Shown one piece after another: positions 1 through 6,783 of a DNA stretch of 9,328 bases. The notes beneath the pieces were generated by a model, which was not told the DNA's origin, ran no database searches, and was given only the letters and a program-made list of their open reading frames with translations. Origin of the DNA: Desulfobacteraceae bacterium (lineage in GTDB: Bacteria; Desulfobacterota; Desulfobacteria; Desulfobacterales; JAABPS01); assembly GCA_011391835.1 (NCBI GenBank), contig JAABPS010000097.1, positions 1 to 9,328 of the forward strand, read 5' to 3'. Position 1 is the first letter of the stretch. Every line of letters begins with the position of its first letter. Made by a program: the position numbers and the translations under genes.

Positions 1-1
1 A

Positions 2-715
2 AAAAAGATTTGCGGCCAACCGGGTTATATGGAAATGCTCAATACGACATGGGCGGCCTGCGCATTGGGAGCGAAAGTTGCTGTGAAATATGTTCTTGGT
101 GAACAGGACAATCTGATTGACAGATCGGAGGCAATCGCACAATGGGGGACCGGCTATTTCACGAGTGCGGCAAAAAAAGATCATTGGGACGTATTTAAGC
201 CTGAGAGTCATGATGATTTAATATTTTTGATAGCCAAACGATTTCTTCTGGCTGAAGCTCCTGCTGAGAAAAAATATCCGGAAAACCTGCTTGGTATTGC
301 GGGGGTTTTGAACTGGGAGCTGGACGGGGCGCAACTGAAATCAGCGCAGGCGGACATTATCCACCTTGTTGATCTTCTCAATCAGCTCCCGTGGCGTTCA
401 CGGCAATTGTTATGTGCGCTGGTTGAGAAGGCTACTCAAATCAGTTATGACGAGATGTTTGCTGCGTCATCGGACATATCAAAAACACTGAATTTAACGG
501 CGTATGAGCTGGAAGCTCAATTGGCTACTTTAAAAAAAATTGGATTAATAGATTTCATGGGCGACCCTGCATCCATGAGAATTTATCTCACGGCTGCGGA
601 TGAGAAATGGCTTATCTGGGGCCAGCTCAAGGGATACTGCCACAAAGCAGGTATCAGCCTGAAACGCCTCATTGTGGATTTGCAGTTTGATCTCCTTGAT
701 TTAAAAAAGAAATAG
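2..715 (+). CDS. Unrecognised protein with a probable C-terminal winged helix, 5'-truncated by the window edge
   Basis: The frame is open to the first base of the window: nine sense codons (KKICGQPGY) precede the first ATG at 29. No convincing ribosome binding site stands before the ATGs at 29 or 35, so the true start is probably upstream. From the ATG at 29, 228 residues are visible and end in a Lys-rich tail (DLKKK). I do not recognise the family. The segment around residues 115-190 has the look of a winged helix: a helix starting at PWRSRQLLCALVEKA, a second near DISKTLNLTAYELEAQLATL, then KKIGLIDFM and a short wing up to RIYLTA. There is no signal peptide or membrane segment in the visible part, so it is probably cytoplasmic. 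The next gene follows on the same strand after 55 bp, so co-transcription is possible. DNA binding, or the C-terminal part of a larger ATPase-type protein, are both guesses. Confidence 0.7.
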   Translation, partial: KKICGQPGYMEMLNTTWAACALGAKVAVKYVLGEQDNLIDRSEAIAQWGTGYFTSAAKKDHWDVFKPESHDDLIFLIAKRFLLAEAPAEKKYPENLLGIAGVLNWELDGAQLKSAQADIIHLVDLLNQLPWRSRQLLCALVEKATQISYDEMFAASSDISKTLNLTAYELEAQLATLKKIGLIDFMGDPASMRIYLTAADEKWLIWGQLKGYCHKAGISLKRLIVDLQFDLLDLKKK

Positions 716-770
716 GCATGCGTATGGTATTCGTGCAATGTTAACACCTTAATCGAAGGAGGGAAGGGTC

Positions 771-1712
771 ATGAAAAAAAATCTTTTTTATTTTCTCTTT
801 TGTTTTTTTCTTCTTTTTTCAAGCGCACCAGCATTTGGAGGGTTTGATGATTTTGCAGGTACATGGAAAAATATGGATGCCAATACCGGCGGTATCACAA
901 AGCTCAGAATCGCCATTGAAGGTTCTGAAGTGAGAGTCAATGCATGGGGCAAATGTCATCCTGAGGATTGCGACTGGGGTGAAATAAAAGCCGATGCCTA
1001 TGGGCCGAGCGCATCATCAAACATTCAAAGCAGCGCCCAGGCACTTATTGCGCGGTATAAGACAGATTTCAGCTCAACGATTCTGGTGATTACCAGAGCC
1101 GGTTCGGATAGATTAAAAGCAGAAGCCTATACGAGTTTCAGAGATGGCAGCGGCAGAAGCAATTATGCAGCTGAATACACATTCAATCGCGCACGGATAC
1201 AGGCAGTTGTTCCAGGCGTTGTCAGACCCATGCAACCAGTACAGCCAATTCAGCCGGTGAAGGAAGACTGTATTTCATTTAGCCCGGATAACGCCAAGGT
1301 TGTCACTGCCCAGGGGCGATGGAAAATAGCAGACGGAACTCACTGGATGTTTGACTTTGGAGAGAAACGGCATGAGGCTGAACGGGCTTTAAGCGTCATC
1401 AAGCATTATCGCACGAACCAGTCCTGTTTTGTTGGACGGCCGGATCCGTCTCTGCAATATCTGCTTGTATCGGGACGATCACCCGAAGGGAGCGCCCGGG
1501 GCGAAGATTGCGTTTCCTTTAATCCCGATACCATCGAAGCAAAAAATGTTAACGGACGATGGAAGATCGTTGACGGAAGTCACTGGCTTTTTGATTTTGA
1601 AGGAAATGAAGCAGAAGCAAGGGACGCATTGAACATTATCAAGCAGCACGGATTTACGAAATCATGTTTTGTGGGAAGGCCTGAACCGGATTTCCAGTAT
1701 CTTCGCAAATAG
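771..1712 (+). CDS. Exported protein with two tandem Cys-containing repeats; function unknown
   Basis: The 313-residue protein starts with a clear Sec signal peptide: MKK, then a hydrophobic stretch at about 5-18, with likely cleavage after APA (21) or AFG (23). Residues 24-142 form an apparently beta-rich domain opening FAGTWKNMDANTGGITKL, with a close cysteine pair at C62 and C67. A Pro/Gln/Val linker (about 145-164) leads to two gapless 66-residue repeats at 165-230 and 245-310, about 53% identical. Both contain EDC(I/V)SF, GRWKI, DGxHWxFDF and SCFVGRPxP. The paired cysteines (C167/C219, C247/C299) could form one disulfide per repeat. There are no transmembrane helices after the signal peptide and no lipobox, so it is likely periplasmic or secreted. 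The start is fixed by AAGGAGGG at 756-763, seven bases before the ATG. I recall similar repeats in deltaproteobacterial proteins of unknown role. A binding or envelope function is inference. Confidence 0.9.
   Translation: MKKNLFYFLFCFFLLFSSAPAFGGFDDFAGTWKNMDANTGGITKLRIAIEGSEVRVNAWGKCHPEDCDWGEIKADAYGPSASSNIQSSAQALIARYKTDFSSTILVITRAGSDRLKAEAYTSFRDGSGRSNYAAEYTFNRARIQAVVPGVVRPMQPVQPIQPVKEDCISFSPDNAKVVTAQGRWKIADGTHWMFDFGEKRHEAERALSVIKHYRTNQSCFVGRPDPSLQYLLVSGRSPEGSARGEDCVSFNPDTIEAKNVNGRWKIVDGSHWLFDFEGNEAEARDALNIIKQHGFTKSCFVGRPEPDFQYLRK
1263..1460 (+). repeat. Repeat unit 1 of the exported protein (66 codons)
   Basis: Residues 165-230 of the exported protein. The unit begins EDC and ends PSLQY, with GRWKI, DGTHWMFDF and SCFVGRP in between. 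It aligns without gaps to the unit 240 bp downstream, at 35 of 66 identical residues by hand count. The DNA has diverged far more than a recent duplication would, so this is an old domain duplication. Confidence 0.85.
1503..1700 (+). repeat. Repeat unit 2 of the exported protein (66 codons)
   Basis: Residues 245-310 of the exported protein, from EDCVSF to DFQY, only three residues (LRK) from the C-terminus. It carries the same motif order as unit 1 (GRWKI, DGSHWLFDF, SCFVGRP) and the same two cysteine positions. A 14-residue Ser/Gly-containing spacer separates the two units. Confidence 0.85.
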
Positions 1713-1740
1713 AGGTTTGGAGAAGTAGTTTGTTTGGATG

Positions 1741-1777
1741 AAAATGCTTCCTGCACTGGGCAGGAAGCATTTTTTTT
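1741..1777 (+). terminator. Intrinsic terminator between convergent genes
   Basis: A perfect 14-bp stem, AAAATGCTTCCTGC (1741-1754) with GCAGGAAGCATTTT (1760-1773), encloses a 5-nt loop and runs into an unbroken T tract to 1777. It lies 28 bp after the stop of the exported-protein gene. The A-rich 5' side gives a short U tract when read from the other strand, so it probably also ends carB transcription, whose stop is about 60 bp away. Confidence 0.9.
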
Positions 1778-1837
1778 AACATGTCTCTCTGGTTTTTTAG
1801 ATGATGTGAACGTATCGTCCTATCCATCCATGGAATA

Positions 1838-4800
1838 CTACTTCAATCCCGCGTGGTATTCCTGCAATGAACGGATGGGTGTTTCACCTTTCTGCCTGGC
1901 GCCAATTCCCTTGCCTGCTGCCAGAGCTGCGGCTGTTGTCGTGATGTATGGAATTTTGTATTTGATGGCAGATTTGCGGATATACGAATCATCTTCCTGG
2001 CTTTCCTTTCCGCTGGGCGTGTTAATGACCAGGTGGATTTCATTATTTTTAATGGCATCTACGATATCCGGTCTGCCATATCCGATTTTTTTAATGACAT
2101 CTGCTTCAATTCCGTTTTCAACAAGAAATTCGCATGTTCCATTGGTTGCCAGAATCTTGAATCCTATTTCACGAAAGATTCGTGCAGGCTCGAGTATTCC
2201 CGGCTTGTCTCTGTTAGCTACAGTGATCAAGACAGTCCCCGTTACGGGAAGCGGCAGTTGAACTGCTTCCTGAGATTTAAAATAAGCCAGTCCATAGGAA
2301 TCTGCCAATCCCAGAACTTCTCCGGTAGATCGCATTTCCGGCCCCAGCACCGGGTCCACTTCAGGGAACATATTAAACGGGAGCACCGATTCCTTTACGC
2401 CAAAATGCGGTACGGGCGTTTGTTTTAACTTCAGGTCAGAAAGTTTTTCGCCCAGCATGATACGGGTGGCCAGCCGGGCCATGGGGATGTTGCAGACTTT
2501 TGATACAATGGGAACGGTTCGCGATGCTCTGGGGTTTGCTTCCAGAATATAGACCGTATCATCGGCAATGGCATACTGGATATTCATCAGTCCGACCACA
2601 TTGAGTTTAATCGCAATCCGTCGGCTGTACTCTGTAATGGTTTCAATATGTTTTGCAGGGATGCTTACCGGCGGTATGACACAGGCCGAGTCTCCGGAAT
2701 GGACGCCGGCCAGTTCGATATGTTCCATGACGGCAGGGACAAATGCATCCGTACCATCCGCAATCGAATCAGCTTCTGCTTCAATGGCATTTTCAAGAAA
2801 CTTGTCAATTAAAATCGGACGATCCGGAGAAACATCTACAGCTGCGGACATATACTGCTTGAGCATTTCCTGATCCCGCACGACTTCCATGGCGCGTCCT
2901 CCAAGTACATAGGATGGCCGGACGATGAGCGGATATCCGATTTTATCCGCAATGGCAAATGCTTCTTCAAGGGTGCTGGCCATTCCTGACTGGGGCTGAG
3001 GGATTCCCAGATCGCGCATGATTTTTCTGAATCGATCCCGGTCTTCTGCAAGATCAATAGTTTCAGGAGTTGTCCCCAGAATCTTTACGCCTGCCTCGGC
3101 AAGTTCTGCAGCGATGTTGAGCGGTGTCTGTCCGCCGAACTGGACAATGACGCCTTCCGGCTTTTCCTTTTCATAGATGCTTAACACATCTTCAACGGTC
3201 AGCGGCTCAAAATAAAGACGGTCAGATGTGTCATAATCGGTTGAAACAGTTTCCGGGTTGCAATTGACCATGATCGACTGGTATCCAGCATCCCGGATTG
3301 CAAATGCGGCATGAACACAGCAGTAGTCAAATTCTATTCCCTGACCAATGCGGTTCGGGCCGCCGCCCAGAACCATGATCTTCTTGCCAGGGCTTGCCTC
3401 CACCTTATCCGGCGCATTATATGTGGAAAAATAGTAGGCTGCATTTTCAACACCGCTTACGGGTACAGGCTCCCAGGCTTCCAAAAGACCTAATGCGATG
3501 CGTTTGTTGCGGATTTCTTTTTCAGGTTTATTCAGCAGCAGCGCAATATATTTATCAGCAAAACCGTCTTTCTTTGCCTGAATAAACAGATTATCAGGGA
3601 GTGTTTTTCCTTTATGCTTAAGAATTTTTTCTTCCAGGTCTACCAGTTCTTTCATCTGCTCAATGAACCAGGGCTTGATGTGGGTGAGCCCGTAAAGTGT
3701 CTGGATGTCGGCTCCTTTTCGAAGGGCTTCATACATAATAAACTGACGCTCGCTGGTGGGCGTACTGACCATATTTAACAGCTTATCCAGAGGCTGTTTG
3801 TTAAAGTCCTTTGCAAAACCCAGCCCGTAGCGGTTGATTTCAAGGGATCGAATGGATTTCTGGAATGCTTCCTTGTAATTCTTTCCAATACTCATCACTT
3901 CACCCACCGCGCGCATCTGGGTGCCCAGCTTGTCTTCTACGCCCTTGAATTTTTCAAAGGCCCATCTGGCAAATTTAACCACCACATAGTCTCCGGATGG
4001 AGTATATTTTTCCAGGGTACCATCCCGCCAGTAGGGGATTTCATCCATGGTCATGCCGCCGGCAAGAAGTGATGAAACCATGGCAATGGGGAAGCCGGTT
4101 GCCTTTGATGCAAGCGCAGAAGAACGGGAAGTTCTGGGGTTGATCTCAATGACAACCACTCTGCCTGTCTTGGGATCATGGGCAAACTGAATATTTGTTC
4201 CGCCGATAACCTCAATGGCTTCCACAATGCTGTAGGAATATTTTTGAAGCGTTTTCTGCAGTTCCGGAGCGATGGTGAGCATGGGCGCAGTGCAGTAGGA
4301 GTCTCCGGTATGAATTCCCATGGCGTCCACATTTTCAATAAAACAGACAGTAATCATCTGGTTCTTGGCATCCCGGACAACTTCCAGTTCAAGTTCTTCC
4401 CATCCCAGCACGGATTCTTCAACCAGGATTTGGTGCACCAGGCTTGCGGACAGCCCGCGGGCAGCAATGGTTCTTAAATCTTCAATATTATACACCAGTC
4501 CGCCTCCGGTTCCGCCCATGGTATATGCAGGACGGATGACAACCGGGTACCCGAGTTTTTCCGCAACTTTTTCCGCATCTTCTACAGTATTGACTGTCTG
4601 GCTTCTGGGCATGTCGATTCCCAGGCGTTCCATGGTTTGTTTGAAAGCGGTCCGGTCTTCTCCGCGTTCAATGGCATCCACATTCACCCCGATGATTTGA
4701 ACACCGTATTTTTCCAGAACGCCTGCTTTGTGCAACTGGGAGGACAGATTCAGTCCGGATTGGCCGCCCAGGTTGGGCAGCAATGCGTCCGGTCTTTCCT

Positions 4801-5038
4801 TTTTAATAATATCTGTCAATGTTTTTACATTAAGAGGCTCAATATACGTTGTGTCCGCCATGCCGGGATCTGTCATGATGGTTGCGGGGTTTGAATTCAC
4901 CAGAACGATCTTATAGCCCAGACTTCGCAGCGCCTTGCACGCCTGCGTCCCGGAGTAGTCAAATTCACATGCCTGACCAATAATAATCGGTCCGGATCCA
5001 ATAATCATCACCTTGTGGATGTCGTCACGTTTTGGCAT
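1838..5038 (-). CDS. carB: Carbamoyl phosphate synthetase, large (synthetase) subunit
   Basis: At 1066 residues it is full length (E. coli CarB has 1073). The enzyme makes carbamoyl phosphate from bicarbonate, two ATP and ammonia tunnelled from the glutaminase subunit CarA, feeding pyrimidine and arginine synthesis in the cytoplasm. The two homologous ATP-grasp halves are plain. The carboxyphosphate half (about 1-400) has R129, R169 before the Gly-rich AYTMGGTGGG loop, E215, and EINPR (E298, N300). An oligomerisation domain spans about 401-550. The carbamoyl phosphate half (about 551-930) has GGGPNRIGQGIEFDY, VRPSYVLGG and EANPR (E833, N835). The MGS-like regulatory domain (about 935-1066) keeps K945, T965, T968, K984 and N1006 at the E. 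coli UMP/IMP-site positions. GGAG at 5046-5049, seven bases upstream, supports the start. No carA is adjacent; the neighbouring gene is divergent and PurF-like. Confidence 0.98.
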   Translation of the reverse strand: MPKRDDIHKVMIIGSGPIIIGQACEFDYSGTQACKALRSLGYKIVLVNSNPATIMTDPGMADTTYIEPLNVKTLTDIIKKERPDALLPNLGGQSGLNLSSQLHKAGVLEKYGVQIIGVNVDAIERGEDRTAFKQTMERLGIDMPRSQTVNTVEDAEKVAEKLGYPVVIRPAYTMGGTGGGLVYNIEDLRTIAARGLSASLVHQILVEESVLGWEELELEVVRDAKNQMITVCFIENVDAMGIHTGDSYCTAPMLTIAPELQKTLQKYSYSIVEAIEVIGGTNIQFAHDPKTGRVVVIEINPRTSRSSALASKATGFPIAMVSSLLAGGMTMDEIPYWRDGTLEKYTPSGDYVVVKFARWAFEKFKGVEDKLGTQMRAVGEVMSIGKNYKEAFQKSIRSLEINRYGLGFAKDFNKQPLDKLLNMVSTPTSERQFIMYEALRKGADIQTLYGLTHIKPWFIEQMKELVDLEEKILKHKGKTLPDNLFIQAKKDGFADKYIALLLNKPEKEIRNKRIALGLLEAWEPVPVSGVENAAYYFSTYNAPDKVEASPGKKIMVLGGGPNRIGQGIEFDYCCVHAAFAIRDAGYQSIMVNCNPETVSTDYDTSDRLYFEPLTVEDVLSIYEKEKPEGVIVQFGGQTPLNIAAELAEAGVKILGTTPETIDLAEDRDRFRKIMRDLGIPQPQSGMASTLEEAFAIADKIGYPLIVRPSYVLGGRAMEVVRDQEMLKQYMSAAVDVSPDRPILIDKFLENAIEAEADSIADGTDAFVPAVMEHIELAGVHSGDSACVIPPVSIPAKHIETITEYSRRIAIKLNVVGLMNIQYAIADDTVYILEANPRASRTVPIVSKVCNIPMARLATRIMLGEKLSDLKLKQTPVPHFGVKESVLPFNMFPEVDPVLGPEMRSTGEVLGLADSYGLAYFKSQEAVQLPLPVTGTVLITVANRDKPGILEPARIFREIGFKILATNGTCEFLVENGIEADVIKKIGYGRPDIVDAIKNNEIHLVINTPSGKESQEDDSYIRKSAIKYKIPYITTTAAALAAGKGIGARQKGETPIRSLQEYHAGLK

Positions 5039-5095
5039 TTTATATCTCCATATATCTTTTTGGGATTTCTGATTGCTGAAAAAAAGTAAGCTTTG

Positions 5096-5122
5096 CTTAT
5101 ATTATTTAAAAAAAATTAGCAA
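5096..5122 (-). promoter_or_regulatory. Weak candidate promoter for carB
   Basis: On the minus strand, TTGCTA (5122-5117) and TATAAG (5101-5096) resemble -35 and -10 boxes, but the spacer is only 15 bp. The A+T richness here means chance matches are likely. A transcript starting from it would have a leader of about 50 nt containing the TAAGC/GCTTA inverted repeat. Confidence 0.25.
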
Positions 5123-5256
5123 CAGTAAGAATAAACATTCAATATTAGGTGTTGAAATATTGGCTGGTTTTGATATGTGAAGATGAACTTAACCAAACAT
5201 AACATATCGGATACCTGAAAGAATTGTTATCATATTGAATTTGTAATGCTTTATTA

Positions 5257-5273
5257 AAATGTAATCTACATTT
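5257..5273. promoter_or_regulatory. Perfect palindrome AAATGTA-N3-TACATTT, candidate operator
   Basis: Two perfect 7-bp inverted arms (5257-5263 and 5267-5273) flank ATC, ending 57 bp before the purF-like start codon. Dyads of this size are typical of dimeric repressor sites. A possible -10 box TATTAT (5273-5278) abuts it, with a poor -35 (TTTATT, 5250-5255) 17 bp away, so a bound protein would sit in the promoter spacer. The regulator is unknown, and the A+T-rich context weakens the case. Confidence 0.4.
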
Positions 5274-5318
5274 ATTATTATGTAAGCTGAGCTAACAACT
5301 GACAAAATTTATACTTAG

Positions 5319-5325
5319 AAAGGAG
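5319..5325 (+). promoter_or_regulatory. Ribosome binding site fixing the purF-like start
   Basis: AAAGGAG stands five bases before the ATG at 5331. An in-frame TAG at 5316-5318 lies directly upstream, so translation cannot begin earlier and no N-terminal propeptide carrying a cysteine is possible. This matters because the catalytic Cys of PurF enzymes would be expected at or just after the start. Confidence 0.85.
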
Positions 5326-5330
5326 TTTCC

Positions 5331-6743
5331 ATGGGTGGACTATTCGGGGTTGTTTCGAAAACGGACTGTGTCGATGATCTGTTTTACGGCACAGATTATC
5401 TGAGTCACCTGGGGACTATGAGAGGAGGACTTGCAGTAAAGAACCAGGATGGGTATTCCAGATCCATCCATAATATTGAAAACGCCTATTTTCGATCAAA
5501 GTTTGAACAGGATATCCCAAGATTCCATGGAACCATGGGGATTGGGGTTATCAGTGATAATGATTCCCAGCCGTTGATTATCGGTTCGCATCTGGGCAAT
5601 TTCAGCCTTGTTACTGTTGGTAAAATCAATAATTTAGATGAGCTCGCGGAAAAAGCGTATCAGAATAAGGCGCATTTTTCCGAAAGCGCGGGAGGGAAAA
5701 CCAATCCAACCGAACTGGTGGCCATGGTAATTACCGAATGTGCTTCCTTTGAAGAGGGTATTAAAAAGGCGCAGGAGGTGATTCGAGGCTCCTGCTCCAT
5801 GCTCATTTTAACAGATTCAGGGATTTATTGCGCCCGTGACAAGCTGGGAAGAACACCTATTGTTATTGGAAAAAAGGATGGCGCGATGGCTGCGTCTTCT
5901 GAATCCTGCGCATTTCCCAATCTCGGTTTTGAAACGAAAAAGTATCTGGGTCCAGGGGAAATTGTCTTTTTAACGGCTGAAGGATATGAACAACGGCAAC
6001 CACCGGGCGATAAAATGCAGATTTGTGCTTTTCTCTGGGTGTATTACGGATATCCTGCTTCCAGCTATGAAGGAATTAATGTGGAAGCCGTGCGATATCG
6101 CTGCGGGAATGCCCTTGCCAAGAATGACGATGTGAAGATTGACTGTGTGGCAGGTATTCCGGATTCCGGTACCGGGCATGCCATTGGGTACGCCAATGAA
6201 CGAAGAGTCCCCTATATCAGACCTTTTGTGAAATATACTCCCACCTGGCCGAGAAGTTTTATGCCTCAAAATCAGACGATTAGAGATTTGGTCGCTAAGA
6301 TGAAACTTATTCCCATCAACGAGCTGATTCAAGGGAAAAGGATTTTATTTTGCGAAGACTCCATCGTCAGGGGAACGCAGCTCCAGGACAATGTACAGAT
6401 TCTGTTTGACTATGGCGCGCTGGAAGTGCATATGCGGCCCGCCTGCCCCACATTAATTTATCCGTGTGAGTTTTTGAATTTTTCAACCTCCCGTTCAACG
6501 CTGGATCTTGCAGGGCGAAAAGCGATTCAGGAGATTGAACACAGGGAAGATAAGGATCTTGAAGCGTATGCAACAGCGGGGTCTAAACAGAACCTTGCCA
6601 TGATTGACAGCATTCGAAAACGGCTAAAACTCACATCGTTAAAATTTCAAAAAATGGATGATCTGGTGAAAGCCATTGGCCTGCCCAAAGAGAGGCTATG
6701 CACTCACTGCTGGGATGGGACCAGCTTTTTTAGCAGCTCTTGA
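5331..6743 (+). CDS. PurF-family phosphoribosyltransferase-like protein lacking the glutaminase nucleophile
   Basis: The 470-residue protein has the two-domain plan of amidophosphoribosyltransferase (glutamine + PRPP to phosphoribosylamine, first step of purine synthesis). The C-terminal phosphoribosyltransferase part is well kept: PRPP loop at 338-349 with EDSIVRGT, and PDSG at 277-280. Cysteines C232 (ICAFLWVY), C379 (YPCEF), C457 and C460 (LCTHC) match the four [4Fe-4S] ligands of B. subtilis PurF. The Ntn half is not normal. It begins MGGLFG instead of MCG, so the nucleophile is Gly. HRGQ-like is replaced by HLGTMRGG, the VRY(S/P)TAG and HNGN motifs are unrecognisable, and DSE reads NPTE. 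Glutamine hydrolysis is therefore unlikely. I recall similar MGGxFG proteins annotated as PurF in other anaerobes, so this looks like a distinct subfamily. It could be ammonia-dependent, regulatory, or act on another substrate. It is divergent from carB. Confidence 0.92.
   Translation: MGGLFGVVSKTDCVDDLFYGTDYLSHLGTMRGGLAVKNQDGYSRSIHNIENAYFRSKFEQDIPRFHGTMGIGVISDNDSQPLIIGSHLGNFSLVTVGKINNLDELAEKAYQNKAHFSESAGGKTNPTELVAMVITECASFEEGIKKAQEVIRGSCSMLILTDSGIYCARDKLGRTPIVIGKKDGAMAASSESCAFPNLGFETKKYLGPGEIVFLTAEGYEQRQPPGDKMQICAFLWVYYGYPASSYEGINVEAVRYRCGNALAKNDDVKIDCVAGIPDSGTGHAIGYANERRVPYIRPFVKYTPTWPRSFMPQNQTIRDLVAKMKLIPINELIQGKRILFCEDSIVRGTQLQDNVQILFDYGALEVHMRPACPTLIYPCEFLNFSTSRSTLDLAGRKAIQEIEHREDKDLEAYATAGSKQNLAMIDSIRKRLKLTSLKFQKMDDLVKAIGLPKERLCTHCWDGTSFFSSS
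6709..6731 (+). terminator. Terminator-like hairpin inside the 3' end of the purF-like gene
   Basis: GCTGG (6709-6713) pairs with CCAGC (6721-6725) around a 7-nt loop and is followed at once by six T (6726-6731), 10 to 15 bases before the stop codon. The stem is short, and a translating ribosome would cover it, so its activity is uncertain. No other terminator lies in the 40 bp before the convergent TPR gene. Confidence 0.35.
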
Positions 6744-6783
6744 AATGTCGATCGGTGTTGAGTGCAATCAGGCAGGGATGGTT

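Larger units (their letters stand above)
5039..5330. promoter_or_regulatory. A+T-rich divergent intergenic region between carB and the purF-like gene
   Basis: These 292 bp hold no plausible gene and are much richer in A+T than the flanking coding DNA. Both divergent promoters must lie here. Visible elements are a 17-bp palindrome near the purF-like side, a weak TAAGC-TTT-GCTTA inverted repeat at 5087-5099 on the carB side, and ribosome binding sites at both ends. I see no strong leader terminator or riboswitch-like structure, so attenuation of carB is not supported. Confidence 0.8.

Noticed and set aside
1263..1700. Recent DNA duplication in the exported-protein gene
   Set aside because: The two units are similar only at protein level (about half identical), so the duplication is old.
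1734..4916. Many open frames of 60-175 codons on the plus strand opposite carB (for example 1734-2261, 2033-2428, 4320-4700)
   Set aside because: They lie antisense to a full-length, highly conserved carB, lack ribosome binding sites and show no recognisable domains; they are shadows of its codon usage.
5331..5336. Missing PurF catalytic Cys as a sequencing error (GGT for TGT) or a wrong start
   Set aside because: Other glutaminase motifs are also absent, and an in-frame TAG at 5316-5318 excludes an upstream start, so a single base error does not explain it.
5970..6573. Minus-strand frames opposite the purF-like gene
   Set aside because: Antisense to a conserved reading frame, with no ribosome sites and compositionally odd products.
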